A stretch of 64,000 nucleotides of DNA from Viscum album (GCA_963277665.1 OY728122.1:2120482024-2120546023), one strand, 5' to 3'; counted from the first letter of the stretch, positions 8,721 through 20,503 are shown. Numbers and translations: made by a program. The notes: generated by a model from the sequence alone, not told the origin.

Positions 8721-11699
8721 GTGGTCTGTTTCTCCTGCCGTCTTTGCCAACGGTCCTCCCGGGATCCGACCTTCACTGCAAAGGGATTCAAACGCCATAG
8801 CGGCTTGCTTCGTCGTCGTCTGTTGATCCGCACATCGATAAACAAGTTGTGGAGGGTTGTCGGGCCGTGTTTGTTCGGCCCGCGTCCTCCGCGTTAGGTG
8901 TTATCAATTGGAAAATAATAAACACATGGTTTTAATCATGATGAGGGTATAATTTATCCAAAATAAATTATACGAACACCTTGCAATCAAATACCCACGC
9001 ACGAGAGTTTTTAAATTTTGATTGCGCGATGTGACGACGTCGCGCATTCTTGCCGCTCGATCCCGCGTGGCGTGACGATGTCGTGCATGCTTGCCGCTCG
9101 ATCCCGCGCGGCGTGATGATGTCGCGCATCCTTGCCGCTCGATCCCGCGCGGCGTGACGGCACCGCGTCAATTTCATTCGATCCGCAACAACAAGAAAAA
9201 ATAATAAGGGAGGGGAACGACCGTGTTTGTGCGGTCCGGCCTCCTCCCGTTAACTGATATCATGCAGTCCAAATAGATGCGGATAAAAGACGGAAGAGAA
9301 TCATGTTTAGAAAACATGTAAACCCCCTACCTCGAGCGCGGCTTGAATGAGGTTTTTGTCGCGGAGAAATTCGTCGCAGAGAAACCATCGCGGGAAGAGA
9401 CGTCGCGGAAAGAGGATTCGAAGACGTTGACGGAGATTGTCCGAGATGGAACGTCGTCTCCCTTCCTTTGACGTGGGAAGAAGAACGAAGGGTGGCGTGT
9501 CGCGGGTATGGCGTCGTGGTAAACGGTCTCCAAGGGCTCAGCGTTCTTCGTTGGGAATCGATCGTTCTTCGCGTTCTTCGTCGAAGATGAAGAAGATGAT
9601 CTCTAAGCTCCTTGCCTTCTTTTTCCCCAAAGTCCTCTCAAGCAACAAAGGAACTAACCCAAAATAAATTAAGCCACACTTAATTTATTAACTCAACATG
9701 GCTTTTGAAATTCAAGTGTTTGAATTTCAAAAACTCACATTAAACTCACTACATTAATGTCATAAGTTATTAACTTAAGTTAACAATATTAATGGTGAGT
9801 TGAGGGGGTTAGAGGATATGAAGGGGTGGGGTTCATGTGGGCCCCACCACCCTCATAACCTCCCAAGGGAGGTTGGGTAGTTACCCAACTTCCTTCCAAA
9901 GGATTAAACACTTAGAGTAAAATAAAAATTGTTAAATTTTTATTTTTAACTTCCACAATTTTTATCAACTTCTCTCAAGTAAACGCAACTCCGGAATAGG
10001 CGTTTATAAGCAAATACCGGCGCTGCGGTTCCATCGGTGCCCTCGGAATTTGATTCCGAGCACCGGTTCAAAAGTTAGAAATTCCTGCTCGTTCGTTCAC
10101 TGAACGTACCCGAGCTAAACTTCGATAATTGATTCCGGGCACACCGGGCCTCGGAATCAGGTGCCGTCAGAAACTGCGTTCTTTTAAAATCTCAAAGAAA
10201 ATTAAGAAAAAAATTTCCTTGAATTTTATGGGTCTTTACAATTAAAATATTATATAAACTAGCCATTATGAATAGTAATACCCAATTTTTGAAATTTTAT
10301 AAATTTTATCTTTCAAAATGGATTTCATTTTTGGATTCGGAATATCGAACTTATCCTAGGGTGAATTTTTGGTATTTTTCTGAAAACTTTCAATTTTTGA
10401 TGAGTAGTGAAAACACTGAGTTATTGGTTAAAACCAAATTTGTATTTAAATAATAATTTATTTTTATTTAAATTTATTTTAGGTAAAAATAGATACATAA
10501 TACCTATATAAGTTCAATGTAATTCATTGGAGTCAATTTATAATAATTTTAGATATATAAAATTTTTATTGAACTTTTTACCTTCTTTTACCCACCTCCT
10601 AGGAGAATTTGCAAATTTACATAAAACTTAATTTTACCGCTTCTGTGAGTTGAATTTCAAAAATCCTAGAGACACGGTTAATATCAAGGAGTAAAATTTG
10701 GTTCAATAAGATAAAAATAATTTTTGGTGAATAATAACTTTTTACTTTTATTTACCACGGTTAAAAGTAAATAGGGTAATTAAGGGTAAAAATGATATTA
10801 TTATTACCCTAACACATGTCCTAATTCTATTGGATAAGTATAATTCGACCAAAAACAAACTTAGGAAAAAAATATTAACCTCTTTGGTCCAATTGGATTA
10901 GATTAGGACACTTATTATTTTTGTATTTAAAGAAGAGTTAAAAGAGTTAAAATCAAAGTTTAATAACTAAAACATTTTTAATATAGGGTTATACATAAGA
11001 TAAATTCATCTATAAATATTAATCAGAAAGATAAAAAGATTTCCTAAATAGTGGTATTTTATTTATATTTTTTAGACATTAAATAGATTAATTTATTTAT
11101 GACACAATGATGATGCAGTAATTACCTTATTAATGAAATATTAACATAATTGATATTATAAATACCCAAATAAATGTAATTTGAGACGTTTTATGAATTC
11201 CACTAATTTTATAGGTTATAATGACATATTAGGGTTTGTTAGATGAATTGTGTTTGAAGTAATAATACTGTTATGAATTTAGAAAAAACAAAATACCAAA
11301 TAGTATCAAAATTGACATAAAAGAGTTTTTAAAACAAATATTATATTATTAATTGATATTCTATTCCTAAAAATCTAAGGTTCGTCCAAAGGACTTATAT
11401 AATAATATATATGATATTAATGAACCAATTAGGGTTCTATTGGTAGTTTATAGTAAGTTTATTTACCATATAGTGTAAGAATACAAGAAGACACGGTAAA
11501 AGTTAAATTATTTGAGTTAAATCTAAATGATAAGGTTAAAATGATAACCTAAACTTTTCTAAAACCTATTTTTTGAGAGTATTTCAACCCATATCCACCC
11601 TAGACTCGAAATAAGACACTTTGGAGTCATTATAAACCGAATATGAATTTATTATAAAATAATATTTTAAGTTTTTCCTAAGGTGCCCCTCACCCCTCT

Positions 11700-11706
11700 T
11701 ATAAAA
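11700..11706 (+). promoter_or_regulatory. LTR TATA box
   Basis: TATAAAA followed by GGGCACCCCC and a CT-rich leader, as at the TATA boxes of the Gypsy-C LTRs. A GTAAAT donor-like site follows at 11878. Confidence 0.5.
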
Positions 11707-12050
11707 GGGCACCCCCTCTTCTCTCTAATTCAAAACTCCAAATCCATTTGGCTCATCCAACCCCTACCCAAATACCCTCTCAACTATCCTCCCTTAATCC
11801 TAGAGGCCTTCCTTTAGTCAGAAAGCGAACCTAAGGAGCCCTTTTGATCAAATCAAAAGGAAGAACCCGAAGAAGAGGTAAATATCTCACCACCTATTTC
11901 AAGTTCCTTTCTTCTTACACTTCCTCCTTCTTTGTTGTTTCCATTCTAAAATAATAACTCCGGTATCTTATATATACTGTGATGTTATTATAAAAATTTT
12001 ACAACCATATTAGTTATTTTATCTATCCTATGAATGAAAAAGTCACCACA

Positions 12051-12467
12051 CGTGCGTACGTACGACTTACCGTCTCCACGTCGTGGTGTAGTTTGTTATT
12101 CAAACATTTCATCATTTGGATGAGTATAATAATGAGTATAAATGATATAAATAATAAATATAACATTATTATGATTCTTTATATATGATATACAATTGAA
12201 TTATATATTATTTTAATATCAAAAGAATGATATCATCACTCGTGCGTACGTACGGACTACCGTCTCCACGAACACGATGAGATTCATTTTCCATGATTAA
12301 CCATTCAAGTGTGATTATAAAGTATATATAATAAATAATCATGAAAGATATTACATAATAATGATACTAGATTTATGTACATATATGTTTCATTTACTTA
12401 ATTCCATTCAATTCAATGAGGAAACGAAATCAGTGTTCATGCATACGTACGACCTACTGTCTCCATA
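12051..12467. repeat. Three CGTACG-centred motifs at ~190-bp spacing
   Basis: A ~30-bp motif containing GTACGTACG and then CGTCTCCACG occurs at 12051, 12241 and 12438 (third copy decayed). The AT-rich sequence between copies is only loosely alike. The core is a palindromic TACGTA inside otherwise AT-rich DNA. Confidence 0.7.
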
Positions 12468-14105
12468 AACGGTGTAATTCATTCCATTTATTGATCTATC
12501 ATATATATTTATATGCTAAATATATATTATATATAAATCATGTTTTACATTATGGAATTAAGTAAATCAGGATATAAGTAATAATATCAAGAACAACAAG
12601 TCGAAACACGTATGATAAATGGAACGATTTTACCCAAAACGCTGCTTTAACATGGAATTTACAAAAGCACGGGTAATATAAAGTCATAAGTGAATCATAT
12701 ATGATATAATAAATATTATTATGGTTATGTTAAAAGTTAATAATATGTTTAAACCCAGTATACAGGAGTCTCAGAAACATACGAAAGAAATTGGACATAA
12801 GGTAAGGGATAATTTTTCAATCTCATTTTTATCCGAGATTGCTTATACGTAAGTATTTATTGGGGTTATATTTTTCATCCATGTCCATAATTTTTTTTCA
12901 TAAAGTGTTTAATGTTTTTCCTTGTATGTTTAAATTCATGTCTACCCCTCTTTGACTTTGACTTTTTGTTATGGAAGGAATCTTGCTTTTGTTTACCATA
13001 TGTTGTACTTTTTGACTTTTCCGTTAAAAGTATGAGGAGAATGTTTTTTTAACTTATACAGCATGAACAAATTTTTACGGTTTCATAATGCCTTATTTTC
13101 ATGAATCTTCCTCTACATGATTTCATTATTATTTTCAACAAAATATTTTTATTTTAAAATTTCCTGGCATTTTGTGAAAAAGAAAATGATTTTGAAAAAG
13201 AAATGTTATTTTCATCAAGAATAAATTTCAAGTGTTTTAGCAAAACTGTTTTCCATCTAAGATGACATTATTTAGTTTGTTTATGTGTCAATTATAATGT
13301 CTCTATTATTTATATGGGTTGATTTTTCTAATGATGAAATGACATCCATTAGTTTTATATGGATTATGTAATGAAGGGATGATGTTTATGAAACCCATTT
13401 TATTCTTTGGGATATGATGAATGATTTATGATTATTTTGTGGCACACGTAAGAATGATTTCAATATGAGATGGGTGGGACCTATATCTCCCTCTAATGCA
13501 TTGGGTAAAGATTTATATCTCATGAGATAGACATGGCTGTAACGGAAAGTAAATCTGGTACAATAATATAGGGTCGGAACGATAGGTAAACCCAATTCAG
13601 TAATGGACTTTGTCCACTATGATGGTCTTGACAGCAATGTCTTGGCTACTATGGAAATCATATCATGCGCTTAATGGTTTGCCACAATTACATGTTTTAT
13701 TCCCATGCTATTTTATCATGGTTAATGTTCCTTTATGATCTATGCCTTATGTACTGCCAAAATTTATGTCATTGCTCAAGATTTTGATGTTTTATGTTCA
13801 TGTTTTTATGTTCAAATGTTTATGGATTGTTTTTATGTTCTCCATGTTTACCCTTACTGAGCATTTGAGCTCACCCTTTTTATGTTTTCTTTTCCCCGTG
13901 ATATAAATAAATGTTTTAGGTAAAAAACAAAAGAGGAAGATATTTATGGGAGATGTTGAAAATCTTTCACCATGATTAAAAGATTATGTTCCGAGTTTTC
14001 AAAGACACTAAAATAATACGGTCTTTAGGCGTCTATTTTTTTCATGTATTAAGTTTTCCGCAAAAGTAATGTAATGTTTATGTATGTCAAGTTTGGGTCT
14101 CTACA

Positions 14106-14787
14106 CGTGGAATCTTCAAACTGAATCCCTAGTGGGGGAATGTGGTAGTGTGACTGGTCTCTAGACTACGGGTCTGGGTTTTGAGTATATCTGGATTGGG
14201 TTCACATATTATATGTTCAATAGACATATACTGTGTAGAGCTGACTGTAACTTTCCTTTGTGTATTGCTTTGTGGTTTTCGGGGTCCTCTACTAACTATT
14301 GTTATACTCACCTCTGCACGGGTTTTGCCCGCACGTGTCGTGTCTTGTGAAAACGAACAGCCTTTTGACCGAGTCCAGGGCAGACCAAGACATGACCGAG
14401 CTTTCTGAGTTCCCTACAGGCCGAGGTGTTCCTACGACTAAGAGCAGTAGTTCCAGTACCTCTTTGTGTTTACAGGTTGGACTTTGTAGTTTTTAGACTT
14501 GTTTTTTTGGTGAGCTTGTATTCTGGCCCAGTTTACTTTCAGTACTTTACTTCATGTTGTATTCTATTGGTTGGGTTTAGATGTATGCATGCATTTTGTT
14601 TCTCAGTGGTTTTTTTTTTACATTTCAGCATTTGTGGGCTTGGAGATGTGTTTGTGTGTGTACATGTACTTAGACAATGCCTCCCACATTAGTATTACGC
14701 CTACTCGGTGTTAGTCACCAACCCCTGACCTATTGGAGGTGGGCTTGGGGAGTTGCGGCGCGGGCCCCACTGGGAGGGGTCGTGACA
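14106..14787 (+). repeat. Plus-strand LTR 3' end, related to the Gypsy-A LTR
   Basis: This matches the last ~680 bp of the Gypsy-A LTR read in its own sense. Shared blocks are GGGGTCC(T)CTACTxA, CTCACC(T)CTxCACGGG, a GTATTCTGGCCCAGTTTACTTT-like block, TTAGTCACCAACCCCTG, GGTGGGCTTGGGG, and the end GGGTCGTGACA at 14787. The orientation is opposite to Gypsy-A. The sequence left of about 14105 belongs to a different LTR type, so this copy is truncated on its left side. Confidence 0.75.
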
Positions 14788-14791
14788 GAAT

Positions 14792-14803
14792 TGGTATTAG
14801 AAA
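14792..14803 (+). other. Degenerate primer-binding site
   Basis: TGGTATTAGAAA lies 4 bases after the LTR end. It is a mutated form of the initiator-tRNA-Met primer site TGGTATCAGAGC. Confidence 0.7.
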
Positions 14804-15207
14804 AGTACCTTAGAAATCTCGGGGAAGATTCTTTGTAGAAAAGTGGTTTGTAGAATGCATTCGATATTTAGCCGAACCAGTTTGAGAACGATGAGGATGA
14901 GTTGCGGATGAAAGGAGATGTATTGTAGAGGGGGGGGAGACGAGATTGTAGGGCGAGGGAGATGAGATTTCAAGAAATCGTTTTCGCGGAGCCGTAATGT
15001 CATTGATGAGGGAGAGCATATTTGAGGAGAGGTAATGTGAGAATAGAGAAATGTGTTTTCATGCGGATGTGAGGGGTGGTGGATGAATTTTTGAAGTCAA
15101 AATGTTTGGGAAATGGGAAATATTGTCCACCATTAATGTGGGTATCGATATTGCCGGAGAGTTAGACAGGGATGTAGAATAGTTTGAGATGAAGTTGGTG
15201 GAGACAT
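14804..15207. other. Unassigned sequence between primer site and LINE
   Basis: About 400 bp of GA-rich sequence with no recognisable coding motif. It may combine a Gypsy 5' leader with the 5' untranslated region of the LINE. No target duplication marking the LINE start was found. Confidence 0.35.
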
Positions 15208-16346
15208 GTGGAGGGGGAGGGGACATGCTTTAGTATATATAATGAATTTATATTTATGTCCCATGCGCCTCCTCAAATTCAAAGAACCCTGCCTCATGAA
15301 CCTCCTCCACCCTCACCGGAGCCTTCGCGGCCGCCTCCTGTTGCAAAAGGCTTCCACCCTTCTCTCTCTCTCCATCCTGGCGAGACAGATCCAAGACTGG
15401 CGGTCACACCTCCTCTTCCAGCAGCCAAAAATGCTTGGGTCGGCCACTCCATGAAGGAGATCCTCCTCTGGCCGGATCCCTCCCATTTGTCTCATCTGTC
15501 CGCGATTCTGGAGATTCATTTGGGAGATCTTCATGCTGACGATGTTAACGGATCACAAGCACTGGATTCCCCCCATGAATCCTTAAAAGCAGTTGTGGGC
15601 TTCCACCGATGGACTTTGGTTGGTCGATTTGGGGCAGACAAACATCCACTACCTCTTTTCCATAATTTCGTCCTCTCCAGGGGGCTTGAATCTCCAGATC
15701 CGATCTCCATCCTTAATCTGAAATTGTTCTGCTTGGTGCTTGGATCCCATAATGATTTCATGAAGGCTTGGGGAACAATTCCTAAATGAAGGCTTACACT
15801 TTTCGGGTGGTCTATGGAATCGCACTTTGGTCTAGATTCATCTCAGGCAGTGGTATGGGTTATTTTTCAAGGCCTCCACCTCTCGTTTCACAACATTGAT
15901 TTCATGCGTGGAATAGGAAACACCCTTGGCGACTTCCTCTGTGTGGGCGAACACACTATTAATCTCCAGGATGCGGGAACGCCTCAGATTTGCGTCGAAA
16001 TGGACTTATCCATTCGTTTTCAAGACCAAATCCTCCCTCGAGCAGGAGATACCGTATAATGGTGGAAATCTCTGATATACTTATCCGTACCCGCTTCTAC
16101 GTGGGATGTCACCTGCAAGGACATTCTATCTCTTTCTGTCGAAAGTATCAGTCCAAGAGTGCCACCCCCGCTCCTATGCACCCCACAGTTGCTACATCTT
16201 CTCAGATGCTGGATACTTTCAAGGGGGTGGTTACCAGCCCTGCTCCTCCACCTGCGATGGCTCCTGTGATGGATGATCCCGGCAGCGGCAAAAACAAAAT
16301 GCCCAGATCACCTGAAGTGATCTTGATAAATTCACGGGAACAAAAA
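15208..16346 (+). pseudogene. LINE (L1-type) ORF1 fragment: DUF4283-like domain and zinc knuckle
   Basis: Proline-rich N-terminal sequence leads into ALxxGRFGADxHPLPLFHNFV-like text. After a stop at 15787 follows the stretch VVWVIFQGLHLSFHNIDFM...IGNTLG (about 15840-15930), then TINLQDAG...ICVEMDLS. This matches the DUF4283 domain that begins plant L1 ORF1 proteins, which bind the LINE RNA. A frameshift near 16055 leads to a zinc knuckle, VGCHLQGHSISFC (about 16105-16143), whose first cysteine reads Tyr. The fragment ends at the Copia-A insertion (16347) and resumes at 18740. One stop and at least one frameshift make it non-functional. Confidence 0.8.
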
Positions 16347-16599
16347 TGGTAGCAGGATCACTGGTTTTTATTTCTTCTCTCTTCTGATTGAAATACAATA
16401 CACACGACAAACATATTTATACCAAAACAACCACACACCAAACCAAACGAAAAACAGAGTTATGTAAAAGTAAGCAGAGTAGGTTCCGCCCATGTTTTTA
16501 GATCCACACACGTCAACTTGCCTCCATTTGAAATTGTCGAGCCTCCATTGCAATGGTGAGGTAGGCACTAACCAATGAAAACCTATTTACTATCCAATA
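16347..16599 (-). repeat. Copia-A 3' LTR
   Basis: The minus strand starts TATTGGATAG, directly after the polypurine tract, and ends CTGCTACCA. It contains a GTATAAATA TATA box near 16418 and AAATAAAA near the end. The start would normally be TG; here it reads TA, probably a point mutation. The 3' edge at 16347 is inferred from the terminal CA and from where LINE sequence stops. Confidence 0.6.
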
Positions 16600-16609
16600 T
16601 CCCCCTTAA
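16600..16609 (-). other. Copia-A polypurine tract
   Basis: The minus strand reads TTAAGGGGGA immediately before the LTR start, a standard Copia plus-strand priming tract. Confidence 0.75.
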
Positions 16610-16639
16610 ACATGTTCTCTTTGCGATTCATGATTTTGC

Positions 16640-18660
16640 ATCATATCCGGGTGGCTGACCAACCGGTGAAATAACTTCACCAAAGTCAAAGCCATCCTTT
16701 TTCTTATAGCCTTTGATGGTGTCGATGGAATGAATTTCCTCATTTATTACTTTCTTCCACATGTCATCAGTTTTAACTTCCTTGAAACTAACTGGATTGG
16801 AAATCGTCGAGAGAATACAAATTTAGGTACTCCTCCATTGGTTATGTTCTCTTTTATATATTTGCAAGGTTTCGAACTTTTTGCGGACGTAAAGGAGAAA
16901 TTTCTCATTAAATTTCTTTAGATGTAGGAGTATGTGGTGATGGCATCAGTAGTTCTTTAGTTCATCGTTCCTCCAATGGTACTTAATATTTCATTATCTT
17001 CTAGAGTGAGTTGTACCTCTTTTGAATCATCATATTGATTCTACTTCCATGTCTCTTTTCATCAAAGATGACATCTATGTTGAATATAATCTTATTGGGG
17101 TTGAGATTATACAAATGATATCCTATTGCTCGGTCACCATATCCCATAAGGACACACTTCACTCCATTGTCCTTGAGCTTTGTTCGTTTTGCCTTTAGGA
17201 TCCTGCCCTAGGCAATGGAGCCTAAAACTCTAAGATGACTCACACTTGGCATTTGAGTACTCTAGGCTTCATACGACGTCTTTTCTTCAAGATTTTTAGA
17301 TGGGAATCTATTGACTAGATACACAACACATGAGGCTGCTTCAACCCAGAAAATCATGGACACTCCTTTGTCTTTCAACACGCTTCTTGTCATGTTGAGA
17401 ATGGTGTGATTCTTGCTTTCGGCTACTCCATTGAGTTGGGGTGTGTCAGCGTGCATCGTCTGGTGCTGAATTCCATGATACTTGAGGTAATCTTGAAAAA
17501 CATCATAAGTATACTCCCCACCTCGATCAGATCACAATATTTGTATGCGATGTTTGCTTTGATTTCCCACCAGTGCTTTGAATTCTTTAAAGAAGCCAAA
17601 CACTTCTGACTTCATATTGAGAAAATATGCCCATGTTTTTCTGTTATAATCATCAATAAATGTCCGAAAATACCTCTTTTTTCCATCTAATTTTGGATTT
17701 AATGGACCACACACATCAATGTGAACAAGCTACAGTGGTGCTGTAGTTTTCCAGTTGGTCTTCGTCACAAAGTTGTTTCTGTGTTTGCTTAGAACACAAC
17801 TTTCACATATTTTATTTGGGTGTCGAATGATAGGAATCTCCCTCACCATCTTCTTACTTCATAATAATATTAAACTTTCAAATATTAAATACCAGAACCT
17901 GAGATGTCATAGCCAATCATTATCATTACGTACCGTCGTCAAACAACGTGGTACATCTGGTTGGACCATAAGCGGAAACATGCAATTCTTCTCCATCGGT
18001 ACTTTTGTGACCAACCTTCCATTATCATCAACAATCTTCATATATTTATTTTGAAGTCTTATGTGAATGCCTTTTTCTACCAGCTTCCTGACACTCAAGA
18101 TGTTGGTCTTAATGTCGTCTACATAGTAGACATCAAAGATGAAAGCATGGTTGTCATCTTCTTGCTTGAGCAAAATATCTCCTCTTCCATAGACAAATAT
18201 TATTGATAGATCCCCAAATGAATTTTCTCCGCAAACCCGCTCTTCTAGGTTTGTAAACAAGTGCTTGTTCCCTGTCACGTGGTTTCTAGCTCAAGAGTCA
18301 AAATACCATATACATATACCTTGACTTTGTGTCGATGTTTGTGCCATCAACACATGGGACTAGCCAAAAGGATCTTCTACTTCGACGATATGTGCCTATT
18401 CGGTGTAATTATCCATGGGTTTCTTGTACCAACATTAATTTCTATAATGTCCATATTTTTTACAATTTTAGCATTGAGTATTTCTTTTTTCTAGTTAGCG
18501 ATTGTTGAATCCACCCCTTCTTCCTCGTCCACATTCTCCTGGAATATAGGTTTTATATTCACGAGCTCCCCGAGTTGGGATTCTTCCACCAAATCCTCAT
18601 AGTCCTCCTCTTCTTGGATCAAATTGTTGTCCTGGGAATCCCCAGTCCTCCCAGCCTCTT
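16640..18660 (-). pseudogene. Copia-A gag-pol remnant (zinc knuckle, protease, integrase)
   Basis: From right to left on the minus strand: an RGG-rich stretch near 18600; a CCHC knuckle with the pattern C-x-x-C-KKYG-H-x4-C broken by stops (about 18430-18490); and the protease motif WYFDS followed by a stop where Gly of DSG is expected (near 18290). GAG-pre-integrase follows (VTGNKHLFTNLEE, GRGDILL, TNILSVRKLVEKG; 17907-18278). Integrase core segments are FIDDYNRKTWAYFL (17532-17714) and the catalytic-Glu region TPQLNGVAESKNHT (17262-17456). Sequence near 17100-17200 matches the post-integrase GYG...GYHLYNP region. A scrap reading KKDGFDFGEVISPV (near 16700) resembles the YDETFSPV part of RT, so RT/RNase H were removed by deletion. 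Confidence 0.8.
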
Positions 18661-19893
18661 CCTTGGAATTGGTCTCTCACAGTCTGGTGACATTTTTACG
18701 GCGTTGCGGGAAGGAACCTGTTCTCTCTATGATACCTATACAAAGTAACCATGGCTCCAATTTCGCCTTTTAGTGCACTATCACATGTGGATTTTCCCAT
18801 GGATGTGAATTATCCCTCCCCATCAACCAGTAGATCCAGAACCAGGGCTCGTGCCAGACTTGAACAAACTATTTCTTCATCTAAATCCATGTGCTTGTTG
18901 ACGCTGAGGGCCAAATCTAGGCTTCATGTGATTAAATGATCTCTTATATTATTTGTAATTCTTGGGGTCTTGGGGAAAGAGTGAAGATAACCATCATTTC
19001 ATGTGAGATCTATCATCACGAGACTTCTATTGTTTCTATCCTCAAGCATAAGCAACATCAATAAATAAGGACTTTGCGTACTATTTGGGACTTAGGAATT
19101 GCATTCATGGGGAGCATGTCAACCATCATATATGGGTTTTTTGGAATGTTTATGTTTCTATTGAGAGGGTTTCCGCCTCCAACCAGCACATCATGCTAAG
19201 ACTCAGAACAGATTGTTGTGATTGTTTTTATTACTTCGTTTATGATAAGTGTGATGCAAGTGGGAGGGAGCTTCTCAAGCAGGACATATATAGTGTTAAC
19301 CCAAAGGATTCGATATGGTTGGTTTGGGGTGACTTCAATGTCATCATAAAGGCCACTTAGAATAAAAGTGTAGGGGTTTATCTGCGGAAGGATAGATAGG
19401 CTTTCGCTGGCTTTGCAACCAGTAATGGACTCTTGGATCTGGGGTTCATTAGAGACAAATGTAGGTGGTGTAATAACTAAAAACGAAGGCATCGAACTTA
19501 GTACCAGATGGACCATTGCATGGATAATGTCTAGGCCATTGCTACCTTCCCTAATGCCCAATTGGATCACTTGGTCAAAGCTCTGTCAAAACTTTTGCCT
19601 CTGCTCATTTGTCTGCTAGTGCTACTCACAAAGATCATTTCTTCTATTCTAGTAAGTGGGCGTCTGACCTAGATTATCGTCATATGGTATTAAACTCATA
19701 GGAGAAGAACATTAGTGAAGGGTCCTAGGTTGGGTTCCACAATAAACATTGAAGACTGAAACATGATCTTCGCACTTGGGAGTCCAGTAATCCATCTTGT
19801 TATATGTATTTAGATAATCTTAAGAAGGATATTGAACTGGAAGAGGTGAACGTTGAATCCTAGTGGGATGATGATCTCTTTGGTTCGTTGGTT

Positions 19894-20129
19894 TTCGTAA
19901 AAAATCATCTCCCTAACCTGTTTCTAGAGAAAGAAGGAATGGAATGGGGAAGGTCCAGGGCGATATGGCTTACATAGGGGGATAAAAACTCGACGTCTTT
20001 TCAAGCTTGCATTCGTAAAAAATCATCTCCCTAACCTGTTTCTAGAGAAAGAAAGAATGGAATGGGGAAGGTCCAGGGTGATATGGCTTACATAGGGGGA
20101 TAAGAACTCGACGTCTTTTCAAGCTTGCA
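19894..20129 (+). repeat. 118-bp tandem duplication within LINE ORF2
   Basis: Units 19894-20011 and 20012-20129 are abutting and differ at only about three positions. Because 118 is not a multiple of three, the duplication breaks the ORF2 frame. The high identity shows it arose after the LINE had already decayed. Confidence 0.9.
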
Positions 20130-20498
20130 TTCAGTAAAGGAAACGAATCAGTGCTCCAAATATCCTTCTTGTGGATGGATCCAATATCAGTGATCAACAT
20201 TTCATAGGAGGTATTCCCATGTCATTTATTATATCCCTTCTTGTGGATGTTAACCCTCACATTTAGGGTGACTATCCTAGAGGTCATGTCAATATTTTTG
20301 ATACCATACCATTTGTTTCTTCTAAGGAGATTAATTCATTCTTTAAATACATCTGAGATGAAAGGGAGGTCTGGGAGGCCATTGTTGCTCTCACTTTTGG
20401 AAGTGCCTAGGGACCGAACGGTTTCCCAAGTTCCTTCTACTCTGACTCAGGGGATCTTATCAAGGAGCTGTTGAGTCTCATCCAATACTTGGCTTGCC

Positions 20499-20503
20499 TA
20501 GGG
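20499..20503. repeat. Copia-B target-site duplication, left copy
   Basis: TAGGG before the LTR; TTGGG follows the right LTR at 30502-30506. Four of five bases match, consistent with a 5-bp Copia target duplication with one later mutation. Confidence 0.7.

Larger units (their letters stand above)
6415..10240 (-). repeat. Gypsy-A 5' LTR, complete, 3826 bp
   Basis: On the minus strand it starts TGTAAAGACCC at 10240 and ends CGTGACA at 6415, followed by the primer site, so both TG...CA edges are defined. It is unusually long; in plants LTRs above 3 kb occur in some chromovirus (Del/Tekay-like) lineages. Its distal part (6415-6950) resembles the LTR 3' end at 14106-14787, so related elements are present here. 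It holds the same 106-bp repeat, 165-bp array and C-tracts as the partner LTR. Target-site bases after 10240 are ATTAA; the matching copy is outside the window. Confidence 0.9.
10241..14105 (+). repeat. Plus-strand LTR-like non-coding region (old Gypsy LTR, truncated)
   Basis: This is AT-rich with no credible gene. Several blocks resemble the Gypsy-C LTRs in the same order. A stretch near 10330-10410 matches the TCAGGATGT...AATTATCCAATGG block of 49620. A TATA box with a pyrimidine-rich leader lies at 11700-11890. A GTGGCACAC...CATTGGGTAAAG block at about 13440-13510 matches 50813-50887. An AAAGACACTA...TGTAATG block lies at about 14005-14075. It ends near CTACA at 14105. I infer one decayed long LTR into which Gypsy-A inserted at 10240/10241; the left part is outside the window. 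Confidence 0.55.
16347..18739 (-). mobile_element. Copia-A: truncated minus-strand Ty1/Copia element inside the LINE
   Basis: In sense order (right to left): a PBS-like AGGTATCATAGAG at 18739, a Gly/Arg-rich gag end, zinc knuckle, protease, GAG-pre-integrase, integrase, a short scrap after a large deletion, polypurine tract and a 253-bp 3' LTR. The 5' LTR and most of gag are missing, and reverse transcriptase plus RNase H are almost completely deleted. LINE coding sequence stops at its left edge and resumes at its right edge. No clean target duplication is visible. Confidence 0.8.
18740..20503 (+). pseudogene. LINE ORF1 end and ORF2 endonuclease to start of RT
   Basis: 18751-18939 is open and has a Ser/Arg-rich stretch (SRSRTRARARLEQ), consistent with the end of ORF1. 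ORF2 begins near 18941 with IICNSWGLGE, matching the IIxWNCRGLG start of APE-type endonucleases. The core GDFNVII is at 19328-19350 and is followed by NGLLDLGFI (about 19415-19445). A KEGMEWGRSRAIWLTxGDKNS linker (about 19930-20000) and FGSAxGPNGFP (about 20395-20425) lead into the RT. The endonuclease nicks target DNA to prime reverse transcription. There are many in-frame stops, and a 118-bp tandem duplication shifts the frame at 19894-20129. The fragment stops at the Copia-B insertion. Confidence 0.8.

Noticed and set aside
16347..16360. Plus-strand TGGTAGCAGG resembling a primer-binding site
   Set aside because: All Copia-A coding sequence here is on the minus strand and no plus-strand LTR precedes it.
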